Below, one piece after another: positions 45,235-53,600 of a stretch of 64,000 nt of DNA (positions are counted from its first letter, which is position 1; each line of letters starts with the position of its first letter). The position numbers and the translations under genes are program-made. The notes under the pieces were generated by a model. That model searched no databases and was not told where the DNA came from. It saw nothing but the letters and a program-made list of their open reading frames with translations. The stretch is from UBA5009 sp038043185 (lineage in GTDB: Bacteria; Bdellovibrionota; Bdellovibrionia; Bdellovibrionales; Bdellovibrionaceae): the NCBI GenBank assembly GCA_038043185.1, contig JBBTCO010000035.1:13504-77503 (forward strand), given 5' to 3'.

Positions 45235-46548
45235 GTGAAAACTTATTTTCGAATCTGGTCTTTGACCTTATTTTTAAAATTAGCGATTTCAGCGGCGCTT
45301 CCCCTTATCCCTGATGAAGCCTATTATTGGGTTTGGTCCCTTTTTCCACAACTCAGTTATTTTGATCATCCTCCTATGAGCGCCTGGCTTTTATGGCTGG
45401 GACATTTTTTTGACTATTGGGGATCGATGGTTCGGTGGCCAAGTGTTATTTTAGGTCATTGCATTTGGCTTATTTGGTTTTTTATTTTTCAACAATTAAA
45501 ACTTGAAAATAAAATCCTCACTTTTTGGTTTTGGCTTACATTGTTGTCACCTCTGCTGGGTTTTGGCTCAATTTTAATTACCCCGGACTTACCCCTTCTT
45601 ATATTTTGGAGTTTGTCTTTGTTGTTTTTTCTAAAATACTTAGACACTCCTTCATCGAAAAATGCCCTTGGCTTAGGCGTTTCACTCGGTCTGGGTTTTC
45701 TTTCCAAATACATGATTGTTTTATTTGTCCCACTGGCTCTTTTTGCTCTTTGGCAGAATAATCTTCTTAAGAAATTTCATTGGCCTCGGTTGTATGTTGT
45801 TATCTTGTTTGGATTTGTTTTTTGTCTTCCTGTGCTTATCTGGAATCAACAACATCAGTGGATGTCATTTCAGTTTCAACTTAAACACGGCTTACAACAA
45901 AATAATTTCAGTTGGCATTGGCCCGTCGAATACGTTTTAGGACAAATCATCGCCCTTTTCCCTTTAATTTTTTGGTCAGCTATTAAAAATAAGGATCCCC
46001 GAGTTCAATTATTAAAAGCTTTTGCCTGGGGTCCTCTTGTTTTCTTTTTTATAACCAGTTTTCGTGCGCCTGTTGAAGGAAACTGGCCCATTATGGCTTA
46101 TCCAGCCTTTTACGCACTCGCTTTAACTGGTGCCTGGACTTCCCGCAAACAATGGATAACGCTTTCTTCTTGGGGAGCGCTCTATCTTTTTATCGGAATC
46201 GCACTGTTTTTTAAATCCGATAAAGTCGTACATGGAAAAATTTTAGAACCATTTATTTATCGGGATTTTTCCTCTTTGGTTAAAAAATATGAGCCCCTGT
46301 ATGGCATCAACTATCAACTAGCCTCAACTCTCTGGTTTCAATCAAAAATTCCTGTTTATAAGTTAAGCCAAAGCAGTCGATATGATTTTTTTGATACTTT
46401 TGAAGAAGGCCTACCAAAAATAAATCATTTTTTTGTTATAAAACAAAAACATCATGACTTACCCCAGTGGATAACGAATGATGGCTGGCAGATAAGGGTG
46501 GTCGAGAGTCTAAAAAATGACTACCTAATTCTTGAGGTACAGAAGTGA
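45235..46548 (+). CDS. GT39 (ArnT/PMT-like) membrane glycosyltransferase
   Basis: 437 residues. The ArnT/PMT layout is visible: acidic PDEAYYW near residue 22 as the first periplasmic loop, then about ten membrane helices and a C-terminal soluble part. Such enzymes move sugars from polyprenyl-phosphate carriers onto lipid A or proteins. GTG start, 6 bp after rodZ. The stop overlaps the following gene by 4 bp. Confidence 0.75.
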   Translation: MKTYFRIWSLTLFLKLAISAALPLIPDEAYYWVWSLFPQLSYFDHPPMSAWLLWLGHFFDYWGSMVRWPSVILGHCIWLIWFFIFQQLKLENKILTFWFWLTLLSPLLGFGSILITPDLPLLIFWSLSLLFFLKYLDTPSSKNALGLGVSLGLGFLSKYMIVLFVPLALFALWQNNLLKKFHWPRLYVVILFGFVFCLPVLIWNQQHQWMSFQFQLKHGLQQNNFSWHWPVEYVLGQIIALFPLIFWSAIKNKDPRVQLLKAFAWGPLVFFFITSFRAPVEGNWPIMAYPAFYALALTGAWTSRKQWITLSSWGALYLFIGIALFFKSDKVVHGKILEPFIYRDFSSLVKKYEPLYGINYQLASTLWFQSKIPVYKLSQSSRYDFFDTFEEGLPKINHFFVIKQKHHDLPQWITNDGWQIRVVESLKNDYLILEVQK

Positions 46549-47753
46549 CCCGTGTTTTGATGTTTTTTTCTGGTTTATTAATTTGTTATTTTGTATATGG
46601 ATTTTACATTTCTCAGATTAATGTGAATGTTATTCCCCTTCGTCTAAAAAAAGATAACTCGATGGAGTTTTTCGACTATCGAGGAGTGATCAATGTCCAT
46701 TCTGAATTGAGTCTGGGATCAAGCAGTTACTCTAAAATTATTTCTTCCGCACGCGCCGCGGGTTTGGATTTTATTTTTTTTACTGATTTAAATTTATTTG
46801 ATATTCCTTACAACGAAGAAGGTTACCACGGAAATACGCTCGTTTTCTCTGCGGGAAAATACAGCTATCTTGATTCTCGATTGATCTACTATTCCAACAA
46901 AGGTGAAACTTTAGGGCAAACTCTCGGCGATTCCCAAGTTCGACTTTCTGATTTTCTTTCACAAAAAAGAATTTTTAATAGGGATGAGTTTATCGTGTTG
47001 GCTCATCCCTATAAACTTGATTTTACTTGGTCCGGTGACATTCCTATCGGTCTTGATGGCGTGGAACTCATTAATTTGAAAAGCCTTTCCTACCGCGCCT
47101 GGGAATCTTCGAAACTTTCTGTCATTTGGAGTCTCTTTACTTATCCCTTCAATCCGAAACTGTCTTTGATTCGCTTGTTCCAGGAGCCAACAGAAGAGAT
47201 CGGTCTTTTTGATGAGGTCTCGTTGCGACAAAGTTTAAATATGTTTGCTGGAGCTGAAGCCTCTGCTCGTGCCATTCCCATAGCCAATTATTTGCTTAAA
47301 TTTCCAAGCTATCAAAAAAGTTTCGAAATTTTTTCAAACCATGTCTTACTTAAATCCGAACTCACAGGACAAGTTGGCAGTGACAAACAAAAAATCTTTC
47401 AAGCTATTAAAAACGGAAATTTTTATTTGGCCTTCGATTTTCTGGGTGAAACAAAAGGATTCCAAGCTTTTGTTCAAGATAACAACAAAACTCATTTGAT
47501 GGGCAGTTCGATTCGTTTTAATAAAAATTTAATTCTTCGCGCTGAAGTACCAGCTGAACCCTCTGATTTTTATGAAATCGTTGTGTATCGAAATGGCGTT
47601 CGTTATGCCACTGGAAATAGTTCAAATATAAATTTGCAAATTATTGAACCGGGCGTTTATCGAATTCAAGTTCGAGTCAGCCCATTTTTGCCTTTACCTG
47701 ATGCTAAAAAATGGTTCACTTGGATTTATACAAATCCATTTTATATTAATTAG
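46545..47753 (+). CDS. membrane-anchored degenerate PHP-like protein
   Basis: 402 residues. One N-terminal membrane segment (about 4-22) precedes a PHP-type fold: INVHSELSLGS where DLHxHS is usual, AGLDFIFFTDLN where TDH is usual, and an intact VLAHPYK motif. Two of the typical metal-binding positions are therefore replaced, so hydrolase activity is doubtful. Its GTG overlaps the GT39 stop by 4 bp, implying coupling to the glycosyltransferase. The stop codon lies inside a 25-bp inverted repeat. Confidence 0.6.
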   Translation: MTRVLMFFSGLLICYFVYGFYISQINVNVIPLRLKKDNSMEFFDYRGVINVHSELSLGSSSYSKIISSARAAGLDFIFFTDLNLFDIPYNEEGYHGNTLVFSAGKYSYLDSRLIYYSNKGETLGQTLGDSQVRLSDFLSQKRIFNRDEFIVLAHPYKLDFTWSGDIPIGLDGVELINLKSLSYRAWESSKLSVIWSLFTYPFNPKLSLIRLFQEPTEEIGLFDEVSLRQSLNMFAGAEASARAIPIANYLLKFPSYQKSFEIFSNHVLLKSELTGQVGSDKQKIFQAIKNGNFYLAFDFLGETKGFQAFVQDNNKTHLMGSSIRFNKNLILRAEVPAEPSDFYEIVVYRNGVRYATGNSSNINLQIIEPGVYRIQVRVSPFLPLPDAKKWFTWIYTNPFYIN

Positions 47754-47823
47754 AAGCGGTCTCATAAATAGTCAGTCGAACCCTCCTCGTCGCCTCGGCT
47801 GACTATTTATGAGACCGCTTCTA
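47751..47823. repeat. perfect 25-bp inverted repeat between convergent genes
   Basis: Arms 47751-47775 and 47799-47823 are exact reverse complements (starting TAGAAGCGGTCTC) separated by a 23-base spacer. The left arm contains the stop codon of the PHP-like gene; the ferredoxin gene ends 11 bp further on. No T-run, so it could be a bidirectional terminator, a REP-like element or the remains of a mobile element. Confidence 0.8.
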
Positions 47824-47833
47824 AGACGTTTTA

Positions 47834-48136
47834 TTATTTTACTTTTTTTTCGCGAAGATGTAGTCGCAGTCCCTCGAAAGAAAAATTTTGGCATGCTAAG
47901 CGTTCATTGCTATCAAAAGGAATTTCTGTACGCAGTTCTGCTTCAATTTCATTTGGACCAGGCATAAGTTCTATGTTTTCCACACGAACGCGACAAGTTC
48001 CGCAAGTGCCATTTCCACCACAACTATGATCGATTTCGATCGCCGCACTCAGTAGACTCTCTAAAATGGTTTGATTATGACTCGCACTGATAGGACGAGC
48101 CATTGGTTGTACATAAAAAATATGCTTTTTTTTCAT
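47834..48136 (-). CDS. 2Fe-2S ferredoxin
   Basis: 100 residues. Plant-type ferredoxin cluster ligands C39, C45 and C48 (CGGNGTCGTC) and C82 (LACQ) are all present. It transfers electrons to an unidentified partner; not adjacent to an isc operon. The gene is divergent from the exonuclease gene. Confidence 0.9.
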   Translation of the reverse strand: MKKKHIFYVQPMARPISASHNQTILESLLSAAIEIDHSCGGNGTCGTCRVRVENIELMPGPNEIEAELRTEIPFDSNERLACQNFSFEGLRLHLREKKVK

Positions 48137-48180
48137 TTCTTTGATTGAAACCCAGCAAGTCCTTCGGTATCAATATTTAT

Positions 48181-48795
48181 ATGAACTTTATTGCTTTCGA
48201 CCTTGAAACTACAGGCACAGTCCCTAGTGTTGATCAGATATGTGAGATTGGTGCTATTAAGTTTGTTAACGGAAGACCCGAGGCTATTTTTTCTACACTT
48301 GTTGATCCGATGAAGTCGATTCCCCCAGGGGCCTCGGCTGTAAATAAAATCACCGATGATATGGTTCGTGGAAAACCAAAAATCTACGATCTGCTGCCTT
48401 CCTTTGCAGAGTTTTGTGGGGATGAACCCCTTGTGGCTCACAATGCTCCGTTCGACACTCAATTTTTAATGAATGATATCAAAAAACACGAATCACCAGC
48501 ACCTCGTGGAATTGTTCTAGATACCTTAAGTATTTCGCGGAAAGTTTTTCCTGGTTTACCAAATTATAAATTAGGTACCTTGATACAGTATTTGAAAATC
48601 CCTTCGGGAAATTTCCATCGCGCCGAAGAAGACGCCAGCTATTGCGGTTATCTTTTTTTGGAAATGTTAAAAAGAATCTCCGTCGGCGGACAAGCTCCAA
48701 AAATCGAAAACCTCATAGCTCTCACAGGCAAACTCGAAATTCGCTTCCCTCAAATCCAACGCCAACCAAAACAACTAGATCTTTTAGGGTTGTAG
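48181..48795 (+). CDS. DnaQ-like DEDDh 3'-5' exonuclease
   Basis: 204 residues from the ATG at 48181, chosen because FDLETTG must lie near the N-terminus; an in-frame TTG at 48145 is possible but neither has a clear ribosome site. Motifs: D7/E9 in FDLETTG, HNAPFDTQFL, and HRAEEDA, so all catalytic acids and the His are present. Could be the polymerase III epsilon subunit or a stand-alone proofreading or RNase T-type enzyme; the C-terminus (QLDLLGL) has a clamp-binding-like hydrophobic end. Confidence 0.78.
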   Translation: MNFIAFDLETTGTVPSVDQICEIGAIKFVNGRPEAIFSTLVDPMKSIPPGASAVNKITDDMVRGKPKIYDLLPSFAEFCGDEPLVAHNAPFDTQFLMNDIKKHESPAPRGIVLDTLSISRKVFPGLPNYKLGTLIQYLKIPSGNFHRAEEDASYCGYLFLEMLKRISVGGQAPKIENLIALTGKLEIRFPQIQRQPKQLDLLGL

Positions 48796-48806
48796 TCCAG
48801 AACTCA

Positions 48807-48831
48807 GTAGATGATACTTTTTCAACAGGCC
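48807..48831. repeat. 25-base dispersed repeat, copy 1
   Basis: The stretch GTAGATGATACTTTTTC... up to AACAGGCC at 48831 matches 24 of 25 bases of 55738-55762. It lies one base beyond the nadE stop and 11 bp after the exonuclease stop. Only one arm is present here. Confidence 0.75.
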
Positions 48832-48832
48832 A

Positions 48833-50455
48833 CTAAAATGCAGACTTATGAGCAATAGGATATCGCCGGCCGCGGCCGAATGCATGCGCCGAAACTTTCA
48901 AAATGGGTGGTGCTTGCCATCTTTTAAACTCAGTATGAATTAATTTAGAAAGTAGCCACTTTTGAATTGGCTTTTTAGCTGACGTGCACTTTTCCACAAT
49001 ATTTTCTACGGCTTGATCTAGCTGGTCATAAGGAGGCAAGCTGTCTTGGTCTTTTTGATTTGGCCTTAGCTCAGCCGTTGGTGGTCGATTAATTATTTGC
49101 TGAGGAATGAGTTCGTGTTCACAGTTGTAATATTTTGCAAGTTCATAAACTTGGTGTTTTAGCAAATCACCAATTGGAGCAAGCCCGCCGCACATATCGC
49201 CATACAAAGTTGAATAGCCTGTGGCATATTCGCTTTTATTGCCGGTTGCTAGCAATAAGGAATTCGCTTGATTAGAATAGGCCATTAAGAAAAGGCCACG
49301 TAAGCGCGATTGAATATTTTCATGGACGACAGATACAGATTCACTAATCTTGAATGCCACATTGATCGATTTCAAGGTGCTTTTATAACTTTCATTAATT
49401 GGTACTGATATAAACTCAACGTTCAAATTTTTTGCTAACTTTTCGGCCAAAGTTAAACTCATGTCAGCTGAGTAAGGTCCTGGCATCGCAATCAAACTTA
49501 CCTTTTGTGGACCAAGGGCATCTACCGCAAGACAGGCAACGACCGCAGAATCAATTCCCCCGCTGATTCCCAAGTGGATTTTTTTTAATCCTGTTTTTGC
49601 AACAAAATCGCGAATTCCCAAAACCAACGCCCGATGAAGCAATTCTGTTTCCTTCAAGCTTTCAACTTTTGACCAAGCTTCTCGAGAGTCCGTGTCTATC
49701 ACATTAAAATCTTCATCAAAAGAATGGCACTGAAGAAGTTTTTTTCCCTTTTGATCAATAATAAAACTGGCGCCATCGAAAATGATTTCGTCCTGTGCTC
49801 CAACTAAATTGACATAAATAACTGGCGCCTTAAAGTGTTTTGCCGTTTGTAAGGACATAGCTTCACGTAATTTCATTTTACCTAAATAAAAGGGGCTGGC
49901 GCTCATGTTAATAACAAAATCTACTTTTTTCTTTGGTACGGAAAGAAGTGGGTTTTTTGTGTAAGCTGAATTTTTTTTTCCATCAGGCCAGGCCCAAATA
50001 TCTTCACAGATTGTTAAAAAGAATCTGAGCCCTTTCCATGTAAAATAATTATTTTTTACACTACCTGGTTCAATAAAGCGGGCCTCGTCAAAAACATCCC
50101 CTGTTGGCAGAAGTTGTTTGTCAAAAAATTGAGCTTTTTTTCCTTTTTGAATCAATGCAACTGAATTAAAATACGGTCGCCCTTTTTTTGATTTATTGGC
50201 ACGAATAAAACCGAACAAAACAGCAATACCTTGTGGAATTTTTTTTTCTAGTAACTGAACATATTTGTTTTGCATTTCAACGAGTTCGGCTCTTTCAAGC
50301 AAATCAAAAGGATGATAACCAAATAGCGCCGCTTCAGGAAAAATAAGCATTTCACATTTTTTATCTTTTGCTACTTTTATGTTTTCAAAAATTTTTTGGT
50401 AGTTCGTTGCAAAATCGCCAAGGGTCGGATTGATCTGGGCAATGCCAATTCTCAT
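48833..50455 (-). CDS. nadE: glutamine-dependent NAD+ synthetase
   Basis: 540 residues. The nitrilase-like glutaminase domain (about 1-260) has Glu in LIFPEAALFGY, Lys in FDKQLLP and Cys in LTICEDIWAW. The synthetase domain has the PP-loop SGGIDSAVV and TGNKSEYATGYSTLYGD. It makes NAD+ from deamido-NAD. Overlaps the DUF2203 gene by 4 bp. nadD lies in the same window (57040). Confidence 0.95.
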   Translation of the reverse strand: MRIGIAQINPTLGDFATNYQKIFENIKVAKDKKCEMLIFPEAALFGYHPFDLLERAELVEMQNKYVQLLEKKIPQGIAVLFGFIRANKSKKGRPYFNSVALIQKGKKAQFFDKQLLPTGDVFDEARFIEPGSVKNNYFTWKGLRFFLTICEDIWAWPDGKKNSAYTKNPLLSVPKKKVDFVINMSASPFYLGKMKLREAMSLQTAKHFKAPVIYVNLVGAQDEIIFDGASFIIDQKGKKLLQCHSFDEDFNVIDTDSREAWSKVESLKETELLHRALVLGIRDFVAKTGLKKIHLGISGGIDSAVVACLAVDALGPQKVSLIAMPGPYSADMSLTLAEKLAKNLNVEFISVPINESYKSTLKSINVAFKISESVSVVHENIQSRLRGLFLMAYSNQANSLLLATGNKSEYATGYSTLYGDMCGGLAPIGDLLKHQVYELAKYYNCEHELIPQQIINRPPTAELRPNQKDQDSLPPYDQLDQAVENIVEKCTSAKKPIQKWLLSKLIHTEFKRWQAPPILKVSAHAFGRGRRYPIAHKSAF

Positions 50456-50862
50456 GTCTGCGGTCCTAGCTCCATGGGAAATAGATCTTCAATTAATTTT
50501 CTTCCAGAAAAACCATCTTGATAACCATGCCAAAAACTAATTTTTGTTTCAGGAAATTTCCAGCAATAGTAACCCGTGCCATTATCAAAGTCGGCCAACC
50601 AAAGTCCTTTTGGAACGACTCCTAATTTCTCGAGCTTACTTTGCCATTTTTCGATGATTTCATTAATGGTCTTTTCTATGCCCTGTGCTCGTTCCGATTT
50701 TTTATCAGGCAAAGCTTCAATATGCTTCATAAGCAATCTGACTTCACGACTGTATTCTTCAGTTAAACGGTAAACCAAAGGTAAGAGCAGTTCTGCTTCT
50801 TCAATGGTGAAGATTTTTTTTCCGTAGATATCAAAGATGTTATTCACGAGTTGTGTATTCAA
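50452..50862 (-). CDS. DUF2203 family protein
   Basis: 136 residues. The helical N-terminal half starts with FTIEEAELLLPLVYRL and the C-terminal half has the family hallmarks WLADFDNGTGYYCWKFPE, SFWHGY and GFSGRKLIEDLF. Function unknown. Coupled to nadE by a 4-bp overlap. Confidence 0.7.
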   Translation of the reverse strand: MNTQLVNNIFDIYGKKIFTIEEAELLLPLVYRLTEEYSREVRLLMKHIEALPDKKSERAQGIEKTINEIIEKWQSKLEKLGVVPKGLWLADFDNGTGYYCWKFPETKISFWHGYQDGFSGRKLIEDLFPMELGPQT

Positions 50863-50956
50863 TAATGCAGAGAATGTTTCAAGACAAATCGAACTCTTTT
50901 AAAAAGCTTGTATTAATTTTAGGACGCAGCGCGCGGGTCTTTTTTGAAAAAGAACA

Positions 50957-50970
50957 GTAGAAGCTTCTAC
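50957..50970 (-). terminator. palindrome/hairpin at the TadE-like stop codon
   Basis: A perfect 14-base palindrome GTAGAAGCTTCTAC containing the TAG stop of the TadE-like gene. On the reverse strand it is followed by TGTTCTTTTT, so it may work as an intrinsic terminator with a short stem. Confidence 0.45.
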
Positions 50971-51806
50971 TTTTCCCAGCTTTTCGAGAGCTGCAAAGCT
51001 TGCCCACCAATCAACAAAACCAACACTAAAATAATCGCCAGTATGAATAAAATTCTAAAAATATTTCCAAATTGAAAAGGGTCCTCTTCTTTTTCCACAA
51101 AAACCTTAGCCGGTGGCGGATTAGCCACGACTTTTTTCTTAAGCTTTGAAAAGTTTTCGCCAGACGCCACAATTCTAGGTACTTTTGGTTCATTTTTTCC
51201 GATTTTTTTTCTTTCCTCATCACTCATTGATGAAAGGTCCACGATTGTGTTCGGTTTACTTGAAGAATATCCTCCTCTATTTCCTCCTTGAGCACGAAAA
51301 AACTTATCTGAGTCCGAACCCTCGCCAAGCGCTATAATCACAGATTTTTTACTATTTGCCGAGGACTCAGCAGAACTCGCTCCCCGTCGAGAAGAGTTAA
51401 AGAACGGGCTCTGGCGACTCCGAGACCCGGCATAAAAACCCGAGTTCGAACCATCTGATGATGATGCATCTCCGCTGCTTGATTTTTTATCGCTAGAACC
51501 AGCGCCTTCGCCTGAACTTTGAGGGGATAATCCCGAAGCTTGGCGAGATTTTGACCAAGAAGCTTTGCATTCATCATCTTTTATTTTGTTACTTCCGCCC
51601 AAAGCTGGAAGTTCACCTGTATCTAAAAGACACTGAACGTAAGTCCCCATGAAGTCTTTTAGAAAAAATTGCATAGGCTTAAATACTTGAACTGTAACGG
51701 TTAAAATCAGCGCTAAAGAAACAACCAAAATTAAGATATACTCAACAATCGCCTGGCCCTGGCGGCCCCTGACTAAGTCTTTGAATTCTCTGGACTTCTT
51801 TTTCAT
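50967..51806 (-). CDS. TadE/Flp-like membrane protein with Ser/Gly-rich middle
   Basis: 279 residues. The N-terminus GQAIVEYILILVVSLALIL matches TadE/Flp pilin-like segments (about 18-38) with a Glu after a short leader. A Ser/Gly-rich middle (about 85-170) and a second C-terminal membrane helix (about 250-268) are unusual. No other Tad genes are next to it. Divergent from the TPR gene at 51850. Confidence 0.55.
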   Translation of the reverse strand: MKKKSREFKDLVRGRQGQAIVEYILILVVSLALILTVTVQVFKPMQFFLKDFMGTYVQCLLDTGELPALGGSNKIKDDECKASWSKSRQASGLSPQSSGEGAGSSDKKSSSGDASSSDGSNSGFYAGSRSRQSPFFNSSRRGASSAESSANSKKSVIIALGEGSDSDKFFRAQGGNRGGYSSSKPNTIVDLSSMSDEERKKIGKNEPKVPRIVASGENFSKLKKKVVANPPPAKVFVEKEEDPFQFGNIFRILFILAIILVLVLLIGGQALQLSKSWEK

Positions 51807-51849
51807 TCCAAAACGTCCTTAGATTTGAGACATTGTATGAGTGTTTTAT

Positions 51850-53019
51850 ATGTCGTCGGGTCAAAATTTGAATTCCTTTACCCTTCCGAGAAAGAATCTC
51901 TTTGTTCACACCTGGACAAAGGCTCTTTTTGGGTTTTTTTCAACTTTTCTAGTTTTGTCCCTTAGCTTCCCCGTTCAAGCTAGCCCAAAGTCCAAGCGGG
52001 CACTGTCCCAGACAACTTTAGAACAAACACAAACTCGATCACCCGAGAAGCCAACAAGTTCGTTGCTTAAAAAATTAGAAGCTGATCTTAAAGTAAATCC
52101 CAAAAGTCGACCCGCTCTTGATGCTCTGGCACAGGAGCATTTTAATCGAGCAGAATACGATCTTTGCACAAAGCTTTTATGGAAACACATTGATAGTCTG
52201 GATCGTAAAGAAATGATTCTTCTTTCTAAGGCCCATCTTCAGAAAAAAGAATACTCTGAAGCGATTCGAATAACTCAAATGCTAATTTCTAAAGATGAAA
52301 AAGATGAAGAGGCTCACACCTTAATGGGCCAAGCTCATTTAATTGCAGGGCGTGAAAAAGAAGCCTTGAATAGCTTTAAAAGTGCCACTGAAATTAATGG
52401 GAGTTATCAGCCCGCTTATGACGGCTTAATTGCTGTTTATGAAAAACGGGGAAACCTTTATGAACTGCGAATTATTTATCAAGATATGATTGAAAAGCTT
52501 GGCGAACGCCCCGAGTTTTTAACAAAACTTTGCGATATCAATACAACGGATGCCCTTAACGATCCTGCGGCCGAGTTCTGTCGCAAAGCCATTCAAAAGT
52601 CTGACAGCACACCAGAAAATCATGTCAATTTAGGCTTAGTTCATAAAAATCTTGGTGACCTAGTAAAAGCCCAAGAGAAATTAAAAACTACCGCAGAACG
52701 ATTTACTCAATCTTTATATGCTCAAATAACTTATGCGCGTTTTGTCGAAGAGAAATCTGATTTTATTGAAGCCTTTCGTTTTTATTCAAATTGCCTTCGA
52801 ATAGCCCCTGACAATGAACAGTGTCTTGTCGGTCACGGTGTCACCGCCGCTCAAATTCAAAAGCTTGATGAAGCCTATCAAAGTTTAAAAAAAGCTTGTT
52901 CTAAAGATCGTAAAAATGCGGTTGCTGTTCGAAAAATTGTCATCCAGTTAAAGGGAGCCAAGAAATCTGATTGGCTTCGAAAATTCGAGTCGCTCTCGGA
53001 AAACTGTATGCTGCAATAG
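51850..53019 (+). CDS. exported TPR-repeat protein
   Basis: 389 residues from the ATG at 51850; a GTG at 51841 is an alternative, and neither has a strong ribosome site. A signal peptide ends near VQASP (about residue 40). About eight TPR-like repeats follow (DEEAHTLMGQAHLIAGREKEAL and similar units). Probably a periplasmic or outer-membrane scaffold; partner unknown. Confidence 0.6.
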   Translation: MSSGQNLNSFTLPRKNLFVHTWTKALFGFFSTFLVLSLSFPVQASPKSKRALSQTTLEQTQTRSPEKPTSSLLKKLEADLKVNPKSRPALDALAQEHFNRAEYDLCTKLLWKHIDSLDRKEMILLSKAHLQKKEYSEAIRITQMLISKDEKDEEAHTLMGQAHLIAGREKEALNSFKSATEINGSYQPAYDGLIAVYEKRGNLYELRIIYQDMIEKLGERPEFLTKLCDINTTDALNDPAAEFCRKAIQKSDSTPENHVNLGLVHKNLGDLVKAQEKLKTTAERFTQSLYAQITYARFVEEKSDFIEAFRFYSNCLRIAPDNEQCLVGHGVTAAQIQKLDEAYQSLKKACSKDRKNAVAVRKIVIQLKGAKKSDWLRKFESLSENCMLQ

Positions 53020-53033
53020 ATTTTTTATTTTTT

Positions 53034-53600
53034 TTAACTTGGAAATATTTCAAAAAAATTTTTAATTTCAGCCGCCGGGTGTGCTAACAACTGTGGCTGA
53101 GACACTCCTGGATATTCCCTTACGCACTCTTTCCTAAAAGATTGTCCTTCAGCTTCCTCGGCACCAGTCAGAATAAGATGGGTGACGCTGTTGCTTGATC
53201 GGATAAAACGAAAATCAACAATTTTTAAACCTCGAGACACAGCGTTTTGCGCAGCCATTAAAGCTTCGCCTAAAAAATCAAACTCAAGAAAGAGAAGGAA
53301 ATTATCTGCATTTGAATTTTCTAGACTCAAATAGGATTTAATCACCTCGGCAGGAAGGTTCTCGATTATAATCTGTTTTTCAAGTTGATCATTAAAATTT
53401 CCAAGGAATATTTTGTAGTCAACTGGCGAAAGTTTTTCATTTATTTCAAAAATCAAAAGTCCTTGTTTTCCAAGTGCAGAAATTTCTAAACAACGTGTTC
53501 CTTCTTTTTTCAAAAAATAATCTGCGATAATAAAGGCACTTGCATAATGTTTTGTAATCGCCACCAGCCAGTGAGAAGAAGATATTTTTCCGCTCTCCAT
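53034..53600 (-). CDS. tandem beta-alpha domain protein, possibly BMC-like
   Basis: 188 residues, no signal peptide. Two parts resemble each other: about 10-54 (HWLVAITKHYASAFIIADYFLKKEG.., then ISALGKQGLLIFEI) and about 100-145 (LEFDFLGEALMAAQNAVSRGL, then FRFIRSSNSVTHLILTG). The pattern of strand, helix with small residues, strand and strand recalls bacterial microcompartment shell (BMC) domains, but sequence similarity is weak. ATG overlaps the rimO stop (TAATG), so it is coupled to rimO. Function otherwise unknown. Confidence 0.4.
   Translation of the reverse strand: MESGKISSSHWLVAITKHYASAFIIADYFLKKEGTRCLEISALGKQGLLIFEINEKLSPVDYKIFLGNFNDQLEKQIIIENLPAEVIKSYLSLENSNADNFLLFLEFDFLGEALMAAQNAVSRGLKIVDFRFIRSSNSVTHLILTGAEEAEGQSFRKECVREYPGVSQPQLLAHPAAEIKNFFEIFPS

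Noticed and set aside
47751..47823. Insertion sequence suspected from the perfect inverted repeat
   Set aside because: The spacer is only 23 bases, holds no gene, and no target duplication is seen; kept as a repeat only.
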